In this document: positions 35,885 to 44,401 of the stretch, in pieces
How positions within the stretch are numbered: the stretch's first letter is position 1
How the letters are laid out: each line of letters opens with the position of its first letter
Assembly (NCBI GenBank): GCA_018267575.1
Contig: JAFDYF010000020.1
Span: 1 to 64,000 of the forward strand
DNA length: 64,000 nt
Direction of reading: 5' to 3'
From: Bacteroidota bacterium
Lineage (GTDB): Bacteria > Bacteroidota > Bacteroidia > Chitinophagales > Chitinophagaceae
Program-made: the position numbers and the translations under genes
Notes under the pieces: model-generated
What the model saw: only the letters and a program-made list of their open reading frames with translations
What the model was told of the DNA's origin: nothing
The model's database searches: none

Positions 35885-38800
35885 TTAATGAGTAGATAAT
35901 TTTAATGCTTTTTCATTCATGTAATTGACTATTTTTTCCTTAGTGAATTCTAGGGAACCGGATAGGAATCCTAGAATATCCTGCCTGCTCGGTTCTTCGA
36001 TTGCCGTATCAGAATATATCAATTCTATGTCTTTCAAAATTGCGGAGCTAAATTCGTTTTCAAGTTCTTTCAGCCATTTATTTTCTGTTTCTGTATTCTT
36101 ATCAAGTCTATTTCTGGATTCGCTTAATTTCCAGCAGTTCATCAGGATGCTGAAATAAATATCATTAGCAGGGATTTTTACAGACGGCTTTAATTTAATT
36201 CCGGCAAGAGACGCTATCGTGCTTTCATTTGGAAAAACCGGCAAAGGATTGCCCCAATCGGAATCTGTAACTGGTTCGTCATTCAGTAGATCCTTAAACT
36301 TCTGAAAATAGTCATTGTTTACACGAAAACCTCCGGAGACTTCCTTTTTTTCATCGACTATAACAATAGTGAAAAAATGAATACCCGTATCTGCCAGTTC
36401 AAAAAGCTTCAGGGATAATTCAAATGACTGTTCCTCGTTGAGAATATCAAAATTACTGACGCCAATGAAGCAGCTTTTTAGATTGTCCTCTTGTAATATC
36501 CTGTCAGGTTTATAAAAGACAAAAGAAGTCGACTCCTCTGCCTCGTCTAAAATTCTATGTAATTCCTTCAATTCTGCCTGTTGGTCCTCTATGTACCAAC
36601 TGGTTGCTTCTCTTGAAGGTACCGTAACATTCATCGGTAAATTATTTTTTACCCGGTGTATATAAAAAAGTACTGTTTTAAGGAGCCTTTGCAAAACATT
36701 TGTCTCCTGTTGTATCAGTGTCCCGGATGGGAAATACGACGCAGAACCCTTTTCAATTGCCATGCAGGCATCATGCATTTCAGTTAATTTGTATACTGCG
36801 GAATTAAGGTTGATTACTGGAAGACGCCTGTCCTGATCACTGTCAGGTATTATAATACCCGACATTTGATTGATGAAATTTCTTAAAGAACTTCGCCAAC
36901 TGTCAATTTTACCAATGTGAGGTTTGTTTTTATCGTCTTCAAAATGCTTTTTCGTGGAAGATGGATAACGTTTTAGCGCTGTGTCGTAGTGTAAAAAATC
37001 TTTTACCTGTTCCATCAGCGTTTTGAGCTGGCTATTGACTTTTTTTGCCTCACCCTTTAAATGAGCTTCAAAGAAATAAGTGACCTCTTTCACCAAACTA
37101 ATGGCTTTAGTTCTGTAGGTAAAAAATGTATCCTGCCACTCATAAGCAGAATCGTAAGAATATTTGTCCAAAATGGCCTTACTCCAGATTCTGTTCAGAT
37201 GCGTGTCAAAGCTGTCGTAAACATTCTTTGCGGGTATTTCTTTATGTGCATTTTGGATAACGGCCTTATATAGTTGTTCATTCGGGAAAGGTAGTATGAT
37301 AATATCTGTGCAGTAATGTTCGTAAAACGGAAGGAATGCAAAAGCCATGTTGATGCGATAAACACTCATCTCGTTAACCTTATCTGCATCGTTATCGAGA
37401 AGGTATTCAAAATGAATATTCTTGTCTTTTTCATATATAGATAATGTTTGTGTTTCTTTCTTAATATACGAGAATAATTGCTGTTTGTTCGTAGCAACAA
37501 ATGTTTTATAGTGCTCCGGTTTGATTAGATGATATAAACTGCACATGTCGCTTACCTCAGCAATGGGCCTGTTGTTGAAAAACTTTAAGATCTGTGCATC
37601 TTCAAAGTTTATAAATTCAGGAAAATGAAGTCCTAATCTTTTAAACCACTTAAACAGGAAGGTTAAGCCCTCATAATCCTTTATCTGTATATTTTTACCG
37701 GTAAGTTCGTTACAAAGTGATTGTGTAAAAATTAAAATATTACTTTCTGCAAAACTATATTTTCCGAGGGCTTTAGATTTGGCGAGAAGGTTTTTAATAT
37801 TACCATTCATGTCTTCTGATAGCGATTGAGAAAATTTTTCAAGAATGTTCAGTTTGTTGAAAGGGACGGAGTCGTACACAAATAATTCAATACCTCCTGA
37901 TGCAGCAGCACTGTCGAAGGTGCTCCTGTTTTGATTCCAGTATTTTATGGGTTCGTAGTACATAAGGCCATCTATGGCAAATACCATTTCCGATGGTTTT
38001 CTTGTAACCATTATTTTAGCAGCATTTTCAAAAAACCCGTTAGTTAATAACGGAAATCGCAAGCTTACATTCATGAAAAAATCATAGATAAGCTTTTCGT
38101 CTATCATCCTAAGAATATCCAGCAATGTCTCATCTGGTGGGATATGGGAATGCAGAATGATCTGTAAGTGACTTGAACGAACCGGATGTAATCCTTCGAT
38201 AAAAGTGTCCCCAAACTTTAGGTAGTATTCGTTTTCTAATTGCCTGTACAATTCGTTTAAATCAACAGTACGCTGAAATTTGGTATTTAAATACTGCGAA
38301 ACTGTATTTGTTTTCAAACGAATATTTAAGATATCTGCTGTACAAATAATCCTCAATAAATCAAGTTTCACAATGGCTCCCTGTTCTTTGCTTACAACCT
38401 GCACCTGCTGATATAACCTGTTGTGAAGCATTTCACCTCTTGTGAGCAGGTAAACATATTCAATAAGTAATCCTTTCTCAGAGATTTTCTCCCATGCTGG
38501 TTGCCATAGTGTTTTTGGTGAATGGAGTTTATCGTGTTTTTTTAACTCAGTAAATATATTCTTCGCTTCCTGCATCGAAAGTAAGATGTCGTTGAGTTTT
38601 AGACTAATATTTGACAAGTCACCACCATACCTGACCCAGTCTTCCTGCCTGGCTGTAACTATAAATTTTACGGGAATTCCTCTTAAATTTTCTGCAAGCG
38701 TACTCCATGCGGAGACAGTATTGTTTAATCCATCAATTACAATTACGGGTACCTGGCCAATAGTAAGCCGTGAGGAGATAAAATCCTTAATAGCTACGAC

Positions 38801-39829
38801 GGTATCCCAATCGGGGCAATAATTCAATTGAAAGATGGTGTAACCTTTCGCTGTGAGTTTAAGGCATGCTTGCCACGCAAGCGTTGATTTTCCCTGGCCA
38901 CTGGAACTCCTTATTACAGTGATATCAAATTTACCGACAGAGTCTATAATTTGGGTTTCCCAAGTTATACGCTCAACAGGTAGTTTATTTGCAATGTCAG
39001 AAGGTCTTGCAGACTTGCCATCAAAGTAACTTAGATCATCGCTTTTCTCGTTTAGCTCGAAAACGATAGGGTTAATCCAATTGTTTTTTACCGCCGGGTT
39101 AACCGGGCCCTTGGAAATTGCGTCTTTGACATTCTGGATTAACTCAGCAATATCCTGAAATTGTATTTGGGCCTTCAGTTTTGACTGTTCCAAAACGAAG
39201 TAAAATAGTGCTTTCAGAAACAGATTCTCTGCGTTGATATTAATATCAAATTTGCTGAGGAGAATAGATTTTATACTTTTTAGCAACTCAGTTTCACTGG
39301 TCTTAAATAGAGTTATTTTGTTTAGAAATGCTTCAAGATGAGTTTTAGTAATTGCGATTGAGGAATCAGTAAACTTCTTTAACCAAAATTCAATCTGCTG
39401 TGATGAGGGTGAGTTTCCTGTAATTGCGTCGAGGTTCCCTTTTTGAAAAGAAGTGTTATGTACCAGTAAAAACTGGCTATTCGAATCAATTACAAATACC
39501 TCGTAGAAGTTTTGTAAAATTTTTAGTTCCCATAGCCTATTGGCGTCAATTGTATTCTGAGAGGTTTTAATCTGGATGAATACAGACTCCATATCTGTAT
39601 GCAGATCGATATCTTCGATACCTTCAAGTTGTACAAAAGTTTTGCTTTCGGGTTGCAAATGAGAAAGAATCGTATGAATAGAGTATAGCGTCTGGAACCT
39701 GATGCCCCTGATATTAATAGCACCTCCTGTTCTTTTCTGTGCAACCAGGTCAAGAGATAAATCGGTGCTTGCGTCTGTTTTATATTCAACGCTTTGTGGC
39801 TGCTTTTTATGTTTATTCTTATTGCTCAT
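35885..39829 (-). CDS. Cap4-like nuclease fused to a STAND-type NTPase
   Basis: This 1314-residue protein opens with a DUF4297/Cap4-like nuclease core (about 35-190): E69, the EDID run at 72-75, and Q86-I-K88 in FIQIKTSQ. A STAND-type ATPase follows with Walker A SSGQGKST (309-316), Walker B VIVIDG (362-367) and a sensor-like VTARQEDW (391-398). The remaining 900 residues are helical, probably a target-sensing repeat region. This is the effector-ATPase-sensor plan of Avs-type antiphage proteins, in which recognition triggers DNA cleavage. Its promoter overlaps that of the divergent AbiV-like gene. Confidence 0.75.
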   Translation of the reverse strand: MSNKNKHKKQPQSVEYKTDASTDLSLDLVAQKRTGGAINIRGIRFQTLYSIHTILSHLQPESKTFVQLEGIEDIDLHTDMESVFIQIKTSQNTIDANRLWELKILQNFYEVFVIDSNSQFLLVHNTSFQKGNLDAITGNSPSSQQIEFWLKKFTDSSIAITKTHLEAFLNKITLFKTSETELLKSIKSILLSKFDININAENLFLKALFYFVLEQSKLKAQIQFQDIAELIQNVKDAISKGPVNPAVKNNWINPIVFELNEKSDDLSYFDGKSARPSDIANKLPVERITWETQIIDSVGKFDITVIRSSSGQGKSTLAWQACLKLTAKGYTIFQLNYCPDWDTVVAIKDFISSRLTIGQVPVIVIDGLNNTVSAWSTLAENLRGIPVKFIVTARQEDWVRYGGDLSNISLKLNDILLSMQEAKNIFTELKKHDKLHSPKTLWQPAWEKISEKGLLIEYVYLLTRGEMLHNRLYQQVQVVSKEQGAIVKLDLLRIICTADILNIRLKTNTVSQYLNTKFQRTVDLNELYRQLENEYYLKFGDTFIEGLHPVRSSHLQIILHSHIPPDETLLDILRMIDEKLIYDFFMNVSLRFPLLTNGFFENAAKIMVTRKPSEMVFAIDGLMYYEPIKYWNQNRSTFDSAAASGGIELFVYDSVPFNKLNILEKFSQSLSEDMNGNIKNLLAKSKALGKYSFAESNILIFTQSLCNELTGKNIQIKDYEGLTFLFKWFKRLGLHFPEFINFEDAQILKFFNNRPIAEVSDMCSLYHLIKPEHYKTFVATNKQQLFSYIKKETQTLSIYEKDKNIHFEYLLDNDADKVNEMSVYRINMAFAFLPFYEHYCTDIIILPFPNEQLYKAVIQNAHKEIPAKNVYDSFDTHLNRIWSKAILDKYSYDSAYEWQDTFFTYRTKAISLVKEVTYFFEAHLKGEAKKVNSQLKTLMEQVKDFLHYDTALKRYPSSTKKHFEDDKNKPHIGKIDSWRSSLRNFINQMSGIIIPDSDQDRRLPVINLNSAVYKLTEMHDACMAIEKGSASYFPSGTLIQQETNVLQRLLKTVLFYIHRVKNNLPMNVTVPSREATSWYIEDQQAELKELHRILDEAEESTSFVFYKPDRILQEDNLKSCFIGVSNFDILNEEQSFELSLKLFELADTGIHFFTIVIVDEKKEVSGGFRVNNDYFQKFKDLLNDEPVTDSDWGNPLPVFPNESTIASLAGIKLKPSVKIPANDIYFSILMNCWKLSESRNRLDKNTETENKWLKELENEFSSAILKDIELIYSDTAIEEPSRQDILGFLSGSLEFTKEKIVNYMNEKALKLSTH

Positions 39830-39868
39830 TTTATTGCATTTGGGCGGTTCGCAGCCAGGTTTAAGGGT

Positions 39869-39890
39869 TAAATTTGTATCCTCAAAAATA
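39869..39890. promoter_or_regulatory. Overlapping face-to-face promoters
   Basis: A plus-strand TAAATTTG (39869-39876) and a minus-strand TATTTTTG (39890-39883) are both perfect TAnnTTTG -7 boxes. Each lies in the start region of the other, so the abiV-like and STAND genes could not be initiated at the same moment. Neither -33 box is well spaced. Confidence 0.45.
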
Positions 39891-39942
39891 ACTAACCTTT
39901 AGATATGTCTTTTTTGAAGTATTGCAAGACCAAAATGAAATT

Positions 39943-40629
39943 ATGACGACCCAGACAATCAACTTTATTAATTTGCCCAAGGAGGGCAGTCTAAAAGTTT
40001 ATCCAGTTGTTAAGGCCAACGCCGAGAGACATTTTAAAGTAGCCAAGGTGCTTTCAGAAGTAAGTGAGTATCCCAGCGCTGTTGCGCATCTGATATTAGG
40101 AACAGAAGAACTGATTAAAGCACTGGCTTTATTACTGGAAGGCAAAGAGTTTAATTTTAGCACAATGACAGATTATAAAAAGGTTTTTTACAATCATTCT
40201 GCCCGACATTCCATCTTAAAGGAATTCTTTTCTGTATGGATTTTTTGTAAAACTATTATTGACTTAAAAAAGAAAAAGAAGGGAGAACATTCAATTCTTT
40301 ATGCATTGAGGTTTGGGGCAAGTATTTTAGGGGGAGGTTTGGAAGGGATCACGAACTATGAATGGTGGTCTGGAGCTGATAAGTTAAAGCAAAATGGGTT
40401 TTATGTAGACTATGCCAACGGGGTAATTTCACCGGATGTTATAGGGGAAGCAGCATACAATAAGGCGTATAAAATTGTAATGGCATTCAGAACGGATGCA
40501 CGCCTCTTTATAAGTGCAGTTTCTAAGGCAACTGAAAAAGAGTTGGCTGAGCTAAAAGCAAGTTTTGAAACTGCAGATATTAAAAAGCTTATAGAAGAAG
40601 GTATCGCAAGGTCGGTTGCAAAAAAGTAG
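39943..40629 (+). CDS. AbiV-family protein
   Basis: This 228-residue helical protein matches AbiV-family abortive-infection proteins. An early AERHFKVAKVL helix is followed by an AVAHLILGTEELIKAL helix with the paired glutamates of the family. AbiV in Lactococcus blocks phage translation late in infection; whether this homologue does is inferred. Start: the ATG at 39943 is preferred to an in-frame TTG at 39922. It is divergent from the Cap4/STAND gene. Confidence 0.75.
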   Translation: MTTQTINFINLPKEGSLKVYPVVKANAERHFKVAKVLSEVSEYPSAVAHLILGTEELIKALALLLEGKEFNFSTMTDYKKVFYNHSARHSILKEFFSVWIFCKTIIDLKKKKKGEHSILYALRFGASILGGGLEGITNYEWWSGADKLKQNGFYVDYANGVISPDVIGEAAYNKAYKIVMAFRTDARLFISAVSKATEKELAELKASFETADIKKLIEEGIARSVAKK

Positions 40630-40702
40630 CCTACGGCAGATTGAATTGCTCCAAATAAGTTTTATCTTGATAGAAATCTATATACAAAATTGACAGCAAA
40701 AA

Positions 40703-41488
40703 ATGGAAGAGCATATAATACCAGATGATGACGGCAAAGGCAAAACTATTGCATTTATAGGAGCCGATATTGAATTTACAGATCCTGTTGCCTATTACCA
40801 GGAAAGAGAAAAAAGAAAAACTATTACGCTGCAAAAGCAGTTGCTCCATGCTGCTGATCCTGTAAAAGCAGCTTTTTTGAGTGAGGGATTTTATAGCAAA
40901 AATGCAGAAAAAGAATGGCAGGAACGCTATGGCCAAATCATGGGGACGGAAGTTCCTCAAAGCTTTATTTCATTACTTAATAGTGCGTCAAAAAGAGAAC
41001 AGGAAAAATTATTGAAGGGCCAATCACTTACACCTTTCCGGCTTGCTGCTTTTTTATTCAGGGCTTACCAGGAGTTTGGTTTTACATTTAGTAATTATAC
41101 AGCCGAGCATCATCATAAAGGGTTAGACGAATCTGCCTTACCTGTCCTTATTGAAGTGAAAGAAGATGGGAGTGTAAAAACTGCCGGGGAGACGACGATG
41201 ACAGAAGGCCAGCTGAAAAATGTTGTAAGTCAAAGAAGGGTTACGGTGGCTAAATTCTTAGACAAAGGTGATGCATGGCATTGTTTTTTTACTGTATATC
41301 GCAGTTTACGGGGCGAAGAATCATGGCAGGATGGCCAGCCACACTTTCACTACATTTCTGACAAGTGGGGAATCTCAAGAAAGGATGCTGTAGCGCAATT
41401 GAAGGGAGATAAATACCCTTCCACCAGCGTACACATTGCTTTACTGGATTATGGAGGTAAAAAGCCGGAACAGCGGGATAAAAAATGA
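40703..41488 (+). CDS. Hypothetical protein of mobile-element type
   Basis: I do not recognise this 261-residue protein. It is soluble, and its most notable segments are WHCFFTVYRSLRGEESW and GQPHFHYISDKWGISR, which look conserved. It is transcribed with the AbiV-like gene (73-bp gap) and converges on the caspase-like gene. It could be an accessory factor of that gene or independent cargo. Confidence 0.45.
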   Translation: MEEHIIPDDDGKGKTIAFIGADIEFTDPVAYYQEREKRKTITLQKQLLHAADPVKAAFLSEGFYSKNAEKEWQERYGQIMGTEVPQSFISLLNSASKREQEKLLKGQSLTPFRLAAFLFRAYQEFGFTFSNYTAEHHHKGLDESALPVLIEVKEDGSVKTAGETTMTEGQLKNVVSQRRVTVAKFLDKGDAWHCFFTVYRSLRGEESWQDGQPHFHYISDKWGISRKDAVAQLKGDKYPSTSVHIALLDYGGKKPEQRDKK

Positions 41489-41569
41489 TGCATTTCAGTT
41501 TGAAGGTACTCGTTCAGTAAAGGGTGCTAGTTATTCTGCCCCCCGGCATTAAAAAAAAATTGGTGTTAA

Positions 41570-42451
41570 TTATTCGGAGTTATTTGCCAACAATAAGATA
41601 CCAAGCGCAATCAAACCAAAGGTTAAAGCTCCTGTGCCTGCTGGCTCTTTTCGTGGAATATTCCGGGGTTTGTTTATACCGGAAGGGGTTGAATAAATTT
41701 TCTTTGCCTCATTTCTAAGAATATATATGGCAAACGGTACTTCTAAGAAACCTGTTGAATAAACAATCTCAGGTTCCTGCTCATCTCCAGACCGTTTAAT
41801 AATGTTACAGGACTCTATTAAAGATTGTTCGATACTAATGGGAGCGTATAAATTAAGACATTGAATCTTTCTAATGCTTAATAGTAAACTTGTAGTAAAT
41901 ACGCCACCTCTTCCATTTTTGTTTTCCCATGATGCTAAGCCGCTTTTTGTAGCATGGATAATTTTCTTTCCTGGAGATGATTGCAAAATATAATTGTCAA
42001 AGGCCTCACGTTCGGGATAATAGCCATCAAAGTGCAGCCATTCATCTTCTTCCGGAATGCCGCTAATGGCGGGGTATTCCTTTTCACGGCAAGCATCAAT
42101 GATTGTTAATTGCCGTGGACTTTTATTGAGAAGAAAAAAATCTGAAACATCTGCATCCTTCAGGCATATTTTTCTTTCATTATTAGCAGTCTCATATCCA
42201 TGACCAGCATAATAGATAAAAAGATAGTCAGCGAAAGTGTTTTGAATAAATTCAGTTAAGTCAGTAATGCCTGGGTTCCATAGGACAGTGATTTCCTTTT
42301 CTTTCCATTTACCTCCCCTTGAAGAAAGCAAATGATTTTTGATATTGGATACATCGGTTGAAGCGCTATATAGATAATCTACCCCTTCAGTCCCGGGGCT
42401 TCCGATAATCAGCGCCTTTCTCACAGGTGCTATTTTTTTTATATAGTGCAT
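41570..42451 (-). CDS. Caspase-like (peptidase C14) protease with C-terminal membrane anchor
   Basis: This protein has 293 residues from the ATG at 42451; an upstream TTG at 42466 lies inside the promoter. It has a caspase/metacaspase fold with catalytic H84 (YYAGHGYE) and C121 (IIDACREKE). A final hydrophobic helix (FGLIALGILLLA) suggests tail anchoring in the inner membrane with the protease in the cytoplasm. Bacterial caspase-like proteases are common effectors of regulated cell death in antiphage defence. No partner gene is fused or overlapping; the frameshifted GmrSD-like gene and the AbiV-like gene are the nearest defence genes. Confidence 0.82.
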   Translation of the reverse strand: MHYIKKIAPVRKALIIGSPGTEGVDYLYSASTDVSNIKNHLLSSRGGKWKEKEITVLWNPGITDLTEFIQNTFADYLFIYYAGHGYETANNERKICLKDADVSDFFLLNKSPRQLTIIDACREKEYPAISGIPEEDEWLHFDGYYPEREAFDNYILQSSPGKKIIHATKSGLASWENKNGRGGVFTTSLLLSIRKIQCLNLYAPISIEQSLIESCNIIKRSGDEQEPEIVYSTGFLEVPFAIYILRNEAKKIYSTPSGINKPRNIPRKEPAGTGALTFGLIALGILLLANNSE

Positions 42452-42454
42452 TCT

Positions 42455-42487
42455 CAAAGTTACCAATACAGGTCATCTTCACCAAAA
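42455..42487 (-). promoter_or_regulatory. Strong promoter of the caspase-like gene, near-leaderless
   Basis: On the minus strand, TTTTG (42487-42483) is separated by 20 nt from TAACTTTG (42462-42455), a full Bacteroidetes -33/-7 pair. A start point 5-7 nt downstream would fall at or beside the ATG (42449-42451), so the mRNA may have no leader. Confidence 0.6.
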
Positions 42488-42490
42488 CCC

Positions 42491-42539
42491 AAGCTGCCCC
42501 GCCATTTTACCCACTCTGCACTATATTGCGGGGCAGCTT
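42491..42539. repeat. Long-armed inverted repeat
   Basis: AAGCTGCCCCGC (42491-42502) is perfectly repeated in inverse as GCGGGGCAGCTT (42528-42539) around a 25-nt loop. It is unusually GC-rich for this window. It lies between the caspase promoter and the end of the DUF932 gene. Confidence 0.6.
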
Positions 42540-42550
42540 TCTATAGAATA

Positions 42551-42575
42551 AAGGGGAGTTCTTCAACTCCCCCTT
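42551..42575 (-). terminator. Terminator-like hairpin after the DUF932 gene
   Basis: AAGGGGAGTT and AACTCCCCCTT pair around CTTC with one bulged C, seven bases past the stop codon. The minus-strand tract after it is TTTATT, a modest T-run. Confidence 0.55.
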
Positions 42576-42582
42576 ATGGCAA

Positions 42583-43623
42583 TTAATTATAAATACCCAT
42601 TCCGGCCATCTCATTTCTTGCGAAACTGTCGCAAAGCTGAAATGCCTTTTGTGTCTTTAACTGTGCTGTACCGCCATATAGCAAGGATTTAATTTTGGCC
42701 TCTTCATCTTTATAAGTTCTTACATTTTGAAAATATCCTGTGATGGCATTATAGGCCCCGAATACAGTGCCTTTGGTGGCGGCTGTTTGCTGGGTGGGAC
42801 TGCTGCAATTATATTCATATACCGCATCACACATATTTTTAAAACAGGCGCTGAGTTCGTCCAGTTCACCTTTTTGAATGTTTTCCAGCACTTCTTTGTT
42901 GGGCACCATGGCCATTTGTATCAGCCGCTGTACTTCTTTATCAGTAATCCTCAGCTTTGCCCATTGGTTAAAAATGCTGTCCAGTTGCTGGCTAAGCTGG
43001 TTAGATATGCCCAATACTTTGTGGGCTTCTTCCAGCCGTTCCTTTACATTGGCGGTGTGTCTTATTTTAATGGAATTGGTATGGTTTCTTAGGGCGGCAT
43101 TCAGTGTATTGTTGCAAACAATTCTTACAGGGGTAAAGGCTGCCATAATACTGCCAAAGCCATCATGGGAGGTAGTCAGAAAAAGATACTTCTCAATACA
43201 ATCTGTATTGGCTACCTGTATATAGCCGGGCAGTTTGGCGGTGATAAATATTTTTTCCCCATTTCCCAGAGCCCCGGCGGTTTCATATTGAATGCCGTCT
43301 CCACCTACAATGGCATCAAAGAAACTGAACGCATCTGTATTTTGCACCACTTCATAATCCTTGCCCAAGCGGTCGCCTAAAATGGCATTGGTATCTGGAC
43401 GATAAGTATAGTAAGAGGTTTTAGAAATTATCTCCCTGCCATTATCCAAACGGTGCGTATTGGGTCTTTTGCAAACTTCAAAATCAAGCCCTGCAAACTG
43501 TAAGGCTTCTTTACTTGTTGGATAGTCTTCTACTATTTGTCCTAACCCATGCCATGCTTTTTCTTTAACACTGAAAAAACTGTGCTGCTGTGTTTGCTCG
43601 TTGAAATTAATATTGTGTGCCAT
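42583..43623 (-). CDS. DUF932 phage/plasmid-like protein
   Basis: This 346-residue protein matches the DUF932 family (also known as phage/plasmid-like TIGR03299 proteins), starting MAHNINFNE with KAWHGLGQIVE soon after. It is found on plasmids, ICEs and phages; biochemical role unknown. It is 64 bp from the SSB gene, separated by a terminator. The pair is typical replication/maintenance cargo of mobile elements. Confidence 0.85.
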   Translation of the reverse strand: MAHNINFNEQTQQHSFFSVKEKAWHGLGQIVEDYPTSKEALQFAGLDFEVCKRPNTHRLDNGREIISKTSYYTYRPDTNAILGDRLGKDYEVVQNTDAFSFFDAIVGGDGIQYETAGALGNGEKIFITAKLPGYIQVANTDCIEKYLFLTTSHDGFGSIMAAFTPVRIVCNNTLNAALRNHTNSIKIRHTANVKERLEEAHKVLGISNQLSQQLDSIFNQWAKLRITDKEVQRLIQMAMVPNKEVLENIQKGELDELSACFKNMCDAVYEYNCSSPTQQTAATKGTVFGAYNAITGYFQNVRTYKDEEAKIKSLLYGGTAQLKTQKAFQLCDSFARNEMAGMGIYN

Positions 43624-43644
43624 AATGATAATTTTAATGATTGA

Positions 43645-43679
43645 ATAAAAGCAGTATCCCGTTTGCGGCGGGATACTGC
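43645..43679 (-). terminator. Intrinsic terminator of the SSB gene
   Basis: GCAGTATCCCG/CGGGATACTGC pair perfectly (43651-43661 with 43669-43679) around a 7-nt loop. On the minus strand the stem is followed by TTTTATT. It lies nine bases past the SSB stop. Confidence 0.8.
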
Positions 43680-43687
43680 ACGTTTGT

Positions 43688-44080
43688 TTAAAATGGTAAA
43701 TCGTCTGTTGCTTCTGCCATTGCAGCGGGTGTAGTTATTACTGGCGCCGCTGTAGTATCTATATTGCTTTTTGCACCCCCATGCAGCTTAATGTTATTTA
43801 CATGAAAGGTTAAGCTGGCCCTGGCTTCCCCGTTTTTGTCTGTCCAGGCATTTACACCAATGCGCCCGGTACATTCCACTACAGTTTCTTTATTTAAAAG
43901 TGCAGCCACGCCCGGATTGATCCAGTAGCTGCAGTTAACATAGGTTACCAACTTTTGTACTTCGCTGCTGTCTTTTGATTTGTAAGTGTCATTAATTGCA
44001 ATAGAAAAGTTCACCACTTTTTTCCCTGCTTTGGTTTCGCTAACGGTTGCGTTTTTCGTAATTCTTCCGATGATTTCCAT
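43688..44080 (-). CDS. ssb: Single-stranded DNA-binding protein
   Basis: This 130-residue protein has an OB-fold (about 1-105; MEIIGRITKNA start, VTYVNCSYW, VVECTGRIGVNAW). It ends in DDLPF, the acidic tip that binds partner proteins. The in-frame ATG at 44140 would add 20 residues unlike any SSB N-terminus, so I chose 44080. It is shorter and more divergent than usual chromosomal SSBs, as on mobile elements. Confidence 0.9.
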   Translation of the reverse strand: MEIIGRITKNATVSETKAGKKVVNFSIAINDTYKSKDSSEVQKLVTYVNCSYWINPGVAALLNKETVVECTGRIGVNAWTDKNGEARASLTFHVNNIKLHGGAKSNIDTTAAPVITTPAAMAEATDDLPF

Positions 44081-44401
44081 AACTGAAATATTAATGTTTA
44101 AAAAATGATTGTTACATGAATTCAGCTTCGCTTCATTCATTTACCCTTAGCGACCAGCCATTAGGACTGCGGAGGAGGAGCAAGGTTTTTCAAATAAAAT
44201 ACTACCCGGTACAGGCAGCTCAGCTATAAGAGAATCAGGTGGAGATTTTTTTGAAAACCCGTGGCGGTTATTAACTCTTTTCAATGCTGGAATAAGACCT
44301 TGTTCCGCACAGAGCAGGACAATAATTTTGCGGCAGGGTCAGTTGAATGAGCAGTTTTGCACTTATTATCCTAATTTGCTGAAAACCCTTTGTTATAAAT
44401 T

